Below, one piece after another: positions 34,063 through 41,829 of a DNA stretch of 64,000 bases. Made by a program: the position numbers and the translations under genes. The first letter of the stretch is position 1. Each line of letters begins with the position of its first letter. The notes under the pieces were generated by a model. It was not told the DNA's origin. It worked only from the letters and a program-made list of their open reading frames with translations, and did not search any database. This DNA comes from Clostridiales bacterium. Its GTDB lineage: Bacteria; Bacillota; Clostridia; Christensenellales; Aristaeellaceae. The stretch lies in NCBI GenBank assembly GCA_015056205.1, contig SVGS01000008.1, positions 1-64,000 on the forward strand, read 5' to 3'.

Positions 34063-34767
34063 TTAATTCAGCCGGAAGACAATTTCCCGGTACATGCTGA
34101 TGAAATAGCTCAGCGCATCGCTCAGGAGGCTGAAGAACACCAGCAGAAGGAAGATGATCACGCAGGCGCCCACCACCGTCACAATCAGGAAGATGAAAGT
34201 CTTCCCGGGACCGTAATCGTGCACCTCCATCAGGCCGACAAACACCAGGAAAACACACCAGATCACGCTGATACTCAGCATGACGCTGTACAGGCTGGCT
34301 TCCTCGAAGGTCAGCATATTGCTGACCAGAATCATCGGAAGCTGAATCAGGATATAGGGCACCAGCGCGTAGCACATAGCCATGTAAATATCCCGGAAGC
34401 GCCCTTTTCCGTCGAACAGGGTCGTCATCGCCCAGTTGGCCAGGCAGAGGATAATAAACGGCAGCGCCAGGGAGGCCATTTCCTCAAAAACATTGATATA
34501 CTGAACCGGAGCCGAGATAAACTGAAAGCTGGTCAGCATCAGTTTCAGCACCCGTGTCAGCAGGAACAGAATCAGAAAGGTGTGCGCCGCCGCCAGGGTT
34601 CCCCGCTTCTCATGGACCAGATCCCAGAATCCGTCAAAAGGATGCGTGATCACATGCAGCGCGTACCGGAGCGAATCGGCGTACCGCGCCCACGATGTCT
34701 TCCCTCCGGACGCGCGGGAGGAAAGAATGCTTTTGCCGGTTTTATTTGCGAACCTTGCTGTGCTCAT
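34063..34767 (-). CDS. YIP1-family membrane protein
   Basis: A 234-residue membrane protein with about five hydrophobic segments after a 45-residue basic, cytosolic N terminus. MCYALVPYILIQLPMILVSNML matches the Yip1 core pattern of proline within membrane helices. In eukaryotes YIP1 proteins act in membrane traffic; in bacteria the function is unknown. It overlaps the NHL-TPR gene by 26 bases and is 16 bases from the DUF5696 gene, which implies that the three products work together, for example as a scaffold or signal path at the membrane. Confidence 0.8.
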   Translation of the reverse strand: MSTARFANKTGKSILSSRASGGKTSWARYADSLRYALHVITHPFDGFWDLVHEKRGTLAAAHTFLILFLLTRVLKLMLTSFQFISAPVQYINVFEEMASLALPFIILCLANWAMTTLFDGKGRFRDIYMAMCYALVPYILIQLPMILVSNMLTFEEASLYSVMLSISVIWCVFLVFVGLMEVHDYGPGKTFIFLIVTVVGACVIIFLLLVFFSLLSDALSYFISMYREIVFRLN

Positions 34768-36328
34768 GCATGATCACCTCCCGTTTCATCCGTCCGACTC
34801 TTCCGATTCCCAGCGGAATCAGCAGCGCCGCGCCGACGATCAGCAGAATCCATCCGATATTGGCCTCCACCCATTCCTTCCGGTACAGCTTGAAGGCTCT
34901 TCCGTAGTTCTGCCGGTCATGAGCCAGTTTGAAGTAATCCATGGCCTGCTCGTACTGATTCTGCCGGAGAATGGCCCGCCCGATTCCCCGGAATGCCAGC
35001 GGATAGTTGGCGTTCATCTTCAGGACGTTCCGCCACAGCTCTGCGCTTTCGTCGTACTCGCCGCGCAGATATGCTTCGCTGGCATCATATATGGTCTGTC
35101 CGTATTCGGTTGTCTGGAACAGGGTAATGCTGTTTTCCAGCTGATCCATGACCAGGAGATCATATCCCATATGCTCAATGCTGATGGCGCCGGTAAAGGC
35201 TCCCTCCACATTGCCTTTGGTGCCGAATGCCCACAGGAGTACGCCCTGGCTGTCATATCCGAACAGGCGGCCCCGGGTCCGGTCCAGCGCTACATAAATA
35301 TCATTGTTCATCACGGTGATATCCACAAACTTGCTGGGGCCGCTGCCCTCGCTTCCCTGCTCCACCCACCACAGATCCCCGATGGGCGGAAAGCGGTCGT
35401 TTTTGATCAGAATATCATTGCCCAGGCTGTTCAGACGCCGGATCGGCTTGGCGCTGTCGCTTTTCAGATCGTATTCACTGAAAACGATGTTGGTCGCGTA
35501 GATAAAGCCTTCCGAATCGATATAGATGTTCTCATACTCCGTCGGAACGAAGCTTTCCGTCTGCGCCCGCTGTTCCTTCGTCTGGAAATACCGTTTCCAG
35601 ATATATTCCGCCATGGATACGGATACCGAATTGGCTCCGATGAACCCGGAAAAGGTTCCGTCCGCTTCGTATTTGGCCAGTCCCTTGTTTACGTTCTGGC
35701 ACAGCGCATACACCCGGCCGGCTACATCCACTACGATTTTCCGGGGCAGAAAGTTCAGGCTCTGATCAAAGGTGGCGTCGGAAGGTTTGGTGAAATCCTG
35801 AATCCAGTTCAGGTTTTTGTCCATCTTGGCAACCCGCTGGTTACCGTAATCCGCCACATAAAGATTCCCTTCCCCGTCCGCGAAGACGTCGTAGGGCTGG
35901 CTGAAGGTATTGACCGGGCCGCCCGTCATCTCCCGGATAATCCGTCTGACGGTAAAGGTGTTGTCCTTTCGTTCCAGCTCCAGAATCCGGTTATTGCTCG
36001 TGTCGCAGACATAGAGCAGGTTTCCCCGGGCATAAAGAGCCTGGGGCTTGTTGATACGGACGCCTTCCAGATTGTCCAGCCCCAGCGTCATGCTGTCCAC
36101 GACCGCAGCCACCCGGTAAGCGTCGGGGCTGGACTGCGGTTCCTCCCAGTAATCATAGGTGTAGGTATAGCTGGTTCTGAATCCATCGTCCGCCAGCGCA
36201 GCCTGTCCCAGCGTCAAAGCGATTGCCATCACGCACAGGACCGCCAAAGCGCGGCGGAAAGATCCCGCGCCGCCTGACCGCCTTCCCGCGCGGGTCTTTC
36301 TGTTCGTTGCCCGGGTTTCCGTTTTCAC
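34742..36328 (-). CDS. NHL-repeat and TPR membrane protein
   Basis: About 528 residues. After a basic N terminus, a hydrophobic segment (RRALAVLCVMAIALTLGQAALA) works as signal peptide or anchor. Residues about 65-400 are NHL/beta-propeller repeats (INKPQALYARGNLLYVCDTS, FADGEGNLYVADYGNQRVAK, IDSEGFIYATNIVF). A TPR-like pair follows (YDASEAYLRGEYDESAELW, LRQNQYEQAMDYFKLA), then a C-terminal membrane helix (IGWILLIVGAALLIPLGI). The GTG at 36328 is favoured because GGAGGAGG stands eight bases upstream; upstream in-frame ATGs have poor ribosome sites. A propeller facing outside could sense or bind a surface ligand. Confidence 0.78.
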   Translation of the reverse strand: MKTETRATNRKTRAGRRSGGAGSFRRALAVLCVMAIALTLGQAALADDGFRTSYTYTYDYWEEPQSSPDAYRVAAVVDSMTLGLDNLEGVRINKPQALYARGNLLYVCDTSNNRILELERKDNTFTVRRIIREMTGGPVNTFSQPYDVFADGEGNLYVADYGNQRVAKMDKNLNWIQDFTKPSDATFDQSLNFLPRKIVVDVAGRVYALCQNVNKGLAKYEADGTFSGFIGANSVSVSMAEYIWKRYFQTKEQRAQTESFVPTEYENIYIDSEGFIYATNIVFSEYDLKSDSAKPIRRLNSLGNDILIKNDRFPPIGDLWWVEQGSEGSGPSKFVDITVMNNDIYVALDRTRGRLFGYDSQGVLLWAFGTKGNVEGAFTGAISIEHMGYDLLVMDQLENSITLFQTTEYGQTIYDASEAYLRGEYDESAELWRNVLKMNANYPLAFRGIGRAILRQNQYEQAMDYFKLAHDRQNYGRAFKLYRKEWVEANIGWILLIVGAALLIPLGIGRVGRMKREVIMHEHSKVRK

Positions 36329-36396
36329 CCGCTGTTCCTCCTCCCGTCGGATGATTCCCATCTCTTGTCCATCGTCCTCTTTCGCCTGATCATCCG

Positions 36397-37626
36397 TCAG
36401 TCCTTGATACCGGAGGAAGCCATGGTTTCCAGAATCCGGCTCTGGCTGAAGACGAAGATCAGAATGGGGACCGCCACGATAATCACATTGGCCGCGGCAA
36501 CCTGGCCTGTACGGGCAATACCGCCGGCCTGAATCTGCTGCAGGGCGTAGACCAGCGTCTTTTTCGCCTCCGAATAGATGACCGTTGCGGCACTGGTATT
36601 CCACAGGCTCTGTACGCTGAAAATGATCATGGTCAGCCAGGCCGGCTTGACGTTGGGCATCACGATGCTCCAGAAGATGCGGAACATCCCGGCGCCGTCG
36701 ATCGTGGCGGCTTCAATCAGCGCGGTGGGCAGCCCTTCCATAAACTGTTTCATCAGGAAAAGCCCGATCGGAGCCGCAAATGCCGGCAGAATCAGCGCCC
36801 AGTAGGTATCGATCATTCCCAGATTGCTCATGATCAGGTAGTTTGGAATGCCCGTCACATAGCCGGAGAACATCAGGCAGGTGGTAACCACGGCAAAGAA
36901 GGCTTTTCCGCCCGGAAAATCGTACTTGGCCAGTACGAACGCAGCCATGCTGGCGATCACCAGATGTCCGAAGGTGCCTACAGCCGTAATCAGCACGGTG
37001 TTGACCAGATACCGGCTGAAGGGTACCCAGCTCTGACCCATGGTTACGAACAGATCGGAAAAGTTATCCATCGTGGGATGCTGCGGCCAGACGGGCGGCG
37101 GAAACCGGAACAGTTCGTCCAGCGGCTTCAGGCTGGATCCCACCAGGAAAACCAGCGGGAAAACCATCATCACGCCCACCAGCGCCAGCAGCAGATAAAT
37201 GCCGATATCGCCTGCAATAGAGCGGTTGGGATGACGCCGCGTGATCAGATGCTTCTTCGGTGTCTGGATCTTTTCTCCCCGCAGCTCCGCCAGCCGGTGC
37301 AGCTCCTCTCCCCGGGTTCGGGGAATCACCGGCTTGTCTGCCCAATGATCCATGATATAGGTATGGAGCTTGAGGCCGTGATCCAGCTCGAAAATATACC
37401 GGTTATCATCCTTCAGAATCACGGTCAGCTGCGTGCTGGTGCCGCCCCGGCGGATGTTGTCCACCCGGTGCATCCGAATATAGCGCCAGTCGACCAGCGG
37501 CTGGCCGGTTTTCCGGGCATAGAAGGTTGCGCCTTCCTCGTCCGCTTCCAGGTAACCCCTGTATTTCTTTCCGTCAATCGTCTGCAGCGTACCGGTTGAT
37601 CGGATCCTGTTACTGTTTTCGCTCAT
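36397..37626 (-). CDS. carbohydrate ABC permease with an N-terminal PH/GRAM-like domain
   Basis: A 409-residue permease. Residues about 135-409 are a MalG-type permease: six segments, EAA loop IEAATIDGAGMFRIFWSIVMPNVKP, and terminal ETMASSGIKD. The first 95 or so residues are hydrophilic and predicted beta-rich with a closing helix (GTLQTIDGKKYRGYLEAD, WRYIRMHRVDNI, LTVILKDDNRYIFELD, HTYIMDHW), which resembles a PH/GRAM-type domain facing the cytosol. Such an extension is not normal for sugar permeases and could bind a lipid or regulator. It pairs with the MalF-type permease directly upstream (one-base gap). Confidence 0.87.
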   Translation of the reverse strand: MSENSNRIRSTGTLQTIDGKKYRGYLEADEEGATFYARKTGQPLVDWRYIRMHRVDNIRRGGTSTQLTVILKDDNRYIFELDHGLKLHTYIMDHWADKPVIPRTRGEELHRLAELRGEKIQTPKKHLITRRHPNRSIAGDIGIYLLLALVGVMMVFPLVFLVGSSLKPLDELFRFPPPVWPQHPTMDNFSDLFVTMGQSWVPFSRYLVNTVLITAVGTFGHLVIASMAAFVLAKYDFPGGKAFFAVVTTCLMFSGYVTGIPNYLIMSNLGMIDTYWALILPAFAAPIGLFLMKQFMEGLPTALIEAATIDGAGMFRIFWSIVMPNVKPAWLTMIIFSVQSLWNTSAATVIYSEAKKTLVYALQQIQAGGIARTGQVAAANVIIVAVPILIFVFSQSRILETMASSGIKD

Positions 37627-37627
37627 C

Positions 37628-38575
37628 TCAGGTCCCTACCCTTCCCAGCAGCGCGCTGATTGCTTTCTTGCACAGAATCATGACCAGGAAAAGCAGGGTG
37701 GCGATGGCGCTGGCATAACCCATCTCAAACCGGCTGAAGCCGTAGTCGAACAGATGGGTTACGACCGTCCGGGCCGCGTAATCCGTGCTGGGATAACCGC
37801 ACAGCGCCCGGGGAACATCGCACACGTTAAAGGCTGAGGTAATGGACATCACCGCGCCGAACAGCAGCATGGGCTTCATGCTGGGCATGGTGATATGGTA
37901 CAGCTCCTGCCAGCGGTTCCGGACGCCGTCCACATAGCCCGCCTCGTACATGCTCCGGTCGATTCCCTGGAAGCCGGCCACAAAGCTCAGGAAGCCCGTG
38001 CCCATGCTCATCCACAGGATCACAATGATCAGGATGGTCATCATATAATTCGGATCCGTCAGCCACAGACGGGGGGCTTCAATGATGCCGAATTCCATCA
38101 GGATGGAGTTAAACCATCCGTAAGCGTCTCCCCGGAAAATAATGGAGAAGACGGTGAAGGCCGCGCCGGCGATGGAGGGCGCGTAAAAGATGACCACCGC
38201 CACCGCCCGCAGCCATTTGGGCAGTTCATTGATAAACCAGGCGAACAGGAAGGAGAGGATGTATCCGACCGGTCCCGTAATCACCGCGATCACGAAGGTG
38301 TTCTTGATGGCTGTCAGAAAAACCTCATCCTGCAGAATCAGGTTGATGTAGTTCTGCAGTCCGATAAACCGCGGAGGCTCCAGAATGTTGTAGTAGGTGA
38401 AGCTGTAAATGATGGAGGTGGCAATGGGCAGGATAAAGAAAGTGAAAAACAGGATGGCATAAGGCGCCAGAAACAGGTAGCATACTTTGTTCCTTTTAGC
38501 CTGTGCCAGACCGTGTTTCATTTTTTCCCGTCTCATGGTCGCCCATCTGGAAGCGAAGGATTGCGTCTGCTGCAT
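37628..38575 (-). CDS. sugar ABC permease (MalF/LplB type)
   Basis: A 315-residue permease with six membrane segments. LFLAPYAILFFTFFILPIATSI is the first, and the EAA loop reads YEAGYVDGVRNRWQELYHITMPSMKP. The ATG at 38575 is preferred over longer in-frame options because AAAGGGGG lies about ten bases upstream. It sits 28 bases behind the giant binding protein and next to the PH-extended permease, so these three make the first importer of the operon. Again no ATPase gene accompanies them. Confidence 0.9.
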   Translation of the reverse strand: MQQTQSFASRWATMRREKMKHGLAQAKRNKVCYLFLAPYAILFFTFFILPIATSIIYSFTYYNILEPPRFIGLQNYINLILQDEVFLTAIKNTFVIAVITGPVGYILSFLFAWFINELPKWLRAVAVVIFYAPSIAGAAFTVFSIIFRGDAYGWFNSILMEFGIIEAPRLWLTDPNYMMTILIIVILWMSMGTGFLSFVAGFQGIDRSMYEAGYVDGVRNRWQELYHITMPSMKPMLLFGAVMSITSAFNVCDVPRALCGYPSTDYAARTVVTHLFDYGFSRFEMGYASAIATLLFLVMILCKKAISALLGRVGT

Positions 38576-38603
38576 GGTCTTTGATCCCCCTTTCCCCGTT
38601 TTT

Positions 38604-41486
38604 TCAGTCCAGCGGCAGGTTGAATTCCTGCCGTTTGATCCGGATTTCCTCATTGATGGTTCTGGCGTAGTTCAGCAGTGTCTCCCGGGGATCCTCCTTG
38701 GTATTGATCACCCGGCGGATGGCGTTGGTGATATGCCGGGTTGTGGAATACCCGCCGGCAATCTCCGGGAAGCCCCGCGTATGCGCCATCTGTTCTTCCA
38801 GTACAGCCAGCTGACTGCCGGACCAGGCCAGCTGCTTCAGCGCGTCCCGGTTGGCCGTCTGATAGCGCGCGGAGGAACCGAGGATACTCTCCATTTCCCG
38901 GCCGAAGCGTGTCTGAGCGTCTTTGCCGACCCACCACTTCATGAATTCCCAGGCATTCTGCCGGGTCTTTTCGTTTTTCGTTGCCACCATCATACAGCAC
39001 AGGCCGTCGGTCTGCACCGTCCGGTCCAGCGTGCCGTCCTCCCGGATCGTTCCCGGGAACATCGTGAAGTCCCACAGGCCCCGGATTTCCGGTGCGGAAA
39101 CCATCAGCGTGTTATAGGTTGCGTAGGAAGCCACGCCGAGCGGCATTTCGCCGGAACGGAACCGGCTGACAAAATCGAACACCGTCGGCAGACCGTAGTC
39201 ATTGTACAGGCTGGTGTAGCGCTTGAACGCCGCGACCCCTGCCTCGCTGTCGATCAGCGTCTTCTTTCCGTCAGCGTCGTAGATCGATCCGCCGTTCTGG
39301 AAAATCATGGAGTCCAGTACGGAAATATCCGCGACCGCGATATCCGGGAAGTTGACGGCCACCGTCAGGCTGTTCCCCTGGATGGTCGGCAGTTCGGCAA
39401 TCAGCTCATCCCAGGTCTGCGGAATCGGAAGCCCCAGCTCCTCCATGACATCGGTGCGATAGAAAAGCAGCGGGAAGTTCTGCGTCTCCGGGAGGCCGTA
39501 AACCCCTTTCCGGATTCCGTTATTATAGGTCAGAGGCTCCAGAATGCTGTCGGTAAAGGGCTGAATGACTTCCTCGAAATCGGGGAAACGGCTCAGATCC
39601 TCCACCGCGTTCCGCATGGCGTAGTTGACCGCGAACCAGCCGCTGACGCTCAGTACCACATCCGGTCCGTTTCCGGCCACCACGGCCGTCAGAATCGCGT
39701 CCGCCTGAACCAGTTTGACGTTCACCTTGATTCCGGTCGCGGTGGTAAAACTGTCGTCCACCATGGTCTTCAGAACCGTGCTCTGGTCCCGTCCGGTGGT
39801 AATCCACAGTTCCAGCACATCGTCCGTATCATCGTATTTGTCGCCCAGCGTGTTGTAATCCACGAAGAACGAGCTGGCGCAGCTGCGGATTTCATGAATC
39901 AGGCCCGCAAAAAAGCTTCCTCCGACCTTCGGAATCGGCGCCTTTTCCCCGGTGATCATGATCAGATCGACGTCCAGCTTGCTTTCGGACATATTCTGCA
40001 TTGCCGTTCCCAGGGAGGTGATATTATCCTTGAAATTGACAAAGGACTCGGTAATCCGGTCGTTGTTCGCCACGAACTGTTCCAGCTGGTTCGCCAGCGC
40101 CTGGGCCGCCGCGACCCGGTCGCTCTTTTCGCCGGTAGTCGCCACCACGTCGTCCACAATCTTGTACAGGCGTTTGCTCTCCAGATCCATGGCCTGAATC
40201 GCTTCCGGATAGATTTTCGCCAGATTGTAATCCCGGAACCGGTCCGGATTGGCGCCCGTCAGCACCAGCAGCTTCCGGTAAACCTGATTCAGGCGGAAAA
40301 TACTGTCCTCCACCCGTTTCAGGACAGGCCCCATCTGCCCGAGTGTTACTTCCATCCGGATCGTATGGGTTCCTTTGGTCAGATAGAAGCGGAAGGGATT
40401 GCCTTCCCCATCCGCCAGCGTACGCATTTCCCATCCGGTATTGTATCCGAAAGTGACCGCTTCCAGGTCTTCGAAAGGCACTTTCCCGTCGATGAAAACG
40501 GTTCGGGCGCTCAGCGCTCCCCGCTGATACATCTGTCTTCCTTTAATGGAAATATGATAATACCCGTCCTCCGGCACCTCAAAATCCCACTGAATCCATT
40601 CACCCGCGTGCGTCCAGGGATCTCCGCCGATATAATTCAGCACCGTATTGGAAACGGAATAGGGTACCGTCTGGGGTGAACTCCGGTCATACCGGGCATA
40701 CAGGCTGGGAGAAGACCGCAGCCCGGCGCTTTCTCCCTGGATCGTCTGGCTGTATGCCTGCGCTTCCGCGCTCATGGCCACTTCCGGCTGCTCCGCCAGG
40801 TATTCCCTGTAGGAAGGATACCGTACGATCGGCGTCAGTGTCAGGCCGGTCAGAATCATGGGTTCATTTACGCTTTTCAGCGTCAGGGTATTCTCTCCCT
40901 CCCGGAAATAAAAAGCATAGGGTTCGGTCTGGTATCCCATATCGTCCTGACAGTAGGCCGTCTGGGTTTCGAAAACCTCAATCTGGCTGGGGCGGATATC
41001 ATTCCCCTGATTGTCCTTGCGCACCGGTTCCTTGTCTGTCCACAGGCGGCTGAAGCACAGCGTACCGGCGCCTGAGAACGGAAGCTCCCCGTTGATCAGA
41101 ATCTGCCGCTCGATATCCACGCCGCGGCTTTCCGTCGTCAGATAATCCAGCCGGATATTATACAGTCCGCCCTGGGGCACGTTGACCGTCCAGGTCACCT
41201 CCGCGCTGTCAGAGGTGTACAGTCCATCCGGGCGAAGCTCTCCATCCCCTTCAAAGGCCTGCAGAGCCACCGGCACCTCCCGGGTGACTTCCGGCTCCGC
41301 GGCATGAGCGTTCACATAAGCTTCATAGGTATTGGCCCGCCCAATCCCGCTCACGTCCGTGCTCAGGTCGGCCCCCTCATATTTGGCCCTGAAGTCCCCC
41401 CGGTCCCGGCTCAGCCAAAAAACAAGAGCCGCCAGAATAGCGACCACAAGCACCCCGATGAGAATGTTCCGCGCTCTTCTTGACAT
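38604..41486 (-). CDS. giant membrane-anchored solute-binding protein with CBM-like modules
   Basis: A 960-residue protein, about twice normal binding-protein length. Residues about 8-25 are an uncleaved membrane helix (ILIGVLVVAILAALVFWL) with no lipobox. Two jelly-roll, CBM6/35-like modules follow: about 70-220 (VTWTVNVPQGGLYNIRLDY, FYFREGENTLTLKSV) and about 270-400 (WIQWDFEVPEDGYYHISIKG, FYLTKGTHTIRMEV). A helical linker (about 405-540) leads to a family-1 binding domain (about 560-960: DVVLSVSGWFAVNYAMRNAVEDLS, LLFYRTDVMEELGLPIPQTWDEL, WEFMKWWVGKDAQTRFGREME). It should hold polysaccharide at the membrane and deliver fragments to the next permeases. Start: GAGGAG eight bases upstream. Confidence 0.87.
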   Translation of the reverse strand: MSRRARNILIGVLVVAILAALVFWLSRDRGDFRAKYEGADLSTDVSGIGRANTYEAYVNAHAAEPEVTREVPVALQAFEGDGELRPDGLYTSDSAEVTWTVNVPQGGLYNIRLDYLTTESRGVDIERQILINGELPFSGAGTLCFSRLWTDKEPVRKDNQGNDIRPSQIEVFETQTAYCQDDMGYQTEPYAFYFREGENTLTLKSVNEPMILTGLTLTPIVRYPSYREYLAEQPEVAMSAEAQAYSQTIQGESAGLRSSPSLYARYDRSSPQTVPYSVSNTVLNYIGGDPWTHAGEWIQWDFEVPEDGYYHISIKGRQMYQRGALSARTVFIDGKVPFEDLEAVTFGYNTGWEMRTLADGEGNPFRFYLTKGTHTIRMEVTLGQMGPVLKRVEDSIFRLNQVYRKLLVLTGANPDRFRDYNLAKIYPEAIQAMDLESKRLYKIVDDVVATTGEKSDRVAAAQALANQLEQFVANNDRITESFVNFKDNITSLGTAMQNMSESKLDVDLIMITGEKAPIPKVGGSFFAGLIHEIRSCASSFFVDYNTLGDKYDDTDDVLELWITTGRDQSTVLKTMVDDSFTTATGIKVNVKLVQADAILTAVVAGNGPDVVLSVSGWFAVNYAMRNAVEDLSRFPDFEEVIQPFTDSILEPLTYNNGIRKGVYGLPETQNFPLLFYRTDVMEELGLPIPQTWDELIAELPTIQGNSLTVAVNFPDIAVADISVLDSMIFQNGGSIYDADGKKTLIDSEAGVAAFKRYTSLYNDYGLPTVFDFVSRFRSGEMPLGVASYATYNTLMVSAPEIRGLWDFTMFPGTIREDGTLDRTVQTDGLCCMMVATKNEKTRQNAWEFMKWWVGKDAQTRFGREMESILGSSARYQTANRDALKQLAWSGSQLAVLEEQMAHTRGFPEIAGGYSTTRHITNAIRRVINTKEDPRETLLNYARTINEEIRIKRQEFNLPLD

Positions 41487-41498
41487 GAGTTCATCTCC

Positions 41499-41579
41499 TC
41501 AAATGCAAACCTGCCGGCCCTGAAAATGCAGCAGCGCCCTCCAGTTTGATTCAGCAAACACACAAAACCGGCCTATCAT
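41499..41579 (-). CDS. 26-residue leader ORF of the sugar operon
   Basis: AGAGGAGA sits a few bases before an ATG that opens a 26-codon frame (MIGRFCVFAESNWRALLHFQ, then GRQVCI) ending in a TGA that lies in the ribosome binding site of the giant binding protein (TTGAGGAG). The two cistrons are 12 bases apart. A ribosome finishing here would be placed to start the next gene, so this may couple or tune translation. The peptide has no recognised relatives, and no run of one amino acid that would indicate attenuation. Confidence 0.45.
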   Translation of the reverse strand: MIGRFCVFAESNWRALLHFQGRQVCI

Positions 41580-41591
41580 GCAATTCTCCTC

Positions 41592-41610
41592 TTCCCGCCG
41601 ACAGCGGGAA
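41592..41610 (-). other. leader hairpin of the sugar operon
   Basis: TTCCCGC / GCGGGAA stem with a 5-base loop, just downstream of the promoter and just before the ribosome site of the leader ORF. It may protect the 5' end of the long transcript. Confidence 0.45.
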
Positions 41611-41623
41611 ATCAGACAATGCA

Positions 41624-41653
41624 ATTATACTCAAATGCCCGATCGGTTGTCAA
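41624..41653 (-). promoter_or_regulatory. promoter of the nine-gene sugar operon
   Basis: Consensus TTGACA (minus strand, 41648-41653), 18-base spacer and consensus TATAAT (41624-41629). No other strong promoter was seen until 27966, so this one probably drives about 13.7 kb. Confidence 0.85.
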
Positions 41654-41668
41654 CGGAATTTGCTTTTC

Positions 41669-41685
41669 TGAACAGGAACTGAACA
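41669..41685. promoter_or_regulatory. TGAACA direct repeat between divergent promoters
   Basis: Two TGAACA copies start 11 bases apart (41669 and 41680), one helical turn, between the leftward sugar operon promoter and the rightward GH5 promoter. This spacing suits a dimeric response regulator or AraC-type activator acting on both. No regulator gene lies in the window. Confidence 0.35.
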
Positions 41686-41715
41686 ATCCATTTATTTCCA
41701 TTTTTTCTTTGGATC

Positions 41716-41743
41716 TTGATTATTTTCCCGCATTCTATATAAT
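41716..41743 (+). promoter_or_regulatory. promoter of the GH5 gene
   Basis: TTGATT (41716-41721), 16-base spacer, perfect TATAAT (41738-41743), 87 bases before the GH5 start. Confidence 0.6.
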
Positions 41744-41829
41744 TGATTATGATTGTAATTTCCGAAATCTGCAGCCGGAGGGACGAACTCCCGTCCGCCG
41801 GCGTGAGTGCTGAAAGGAAGTTGTCAGCC

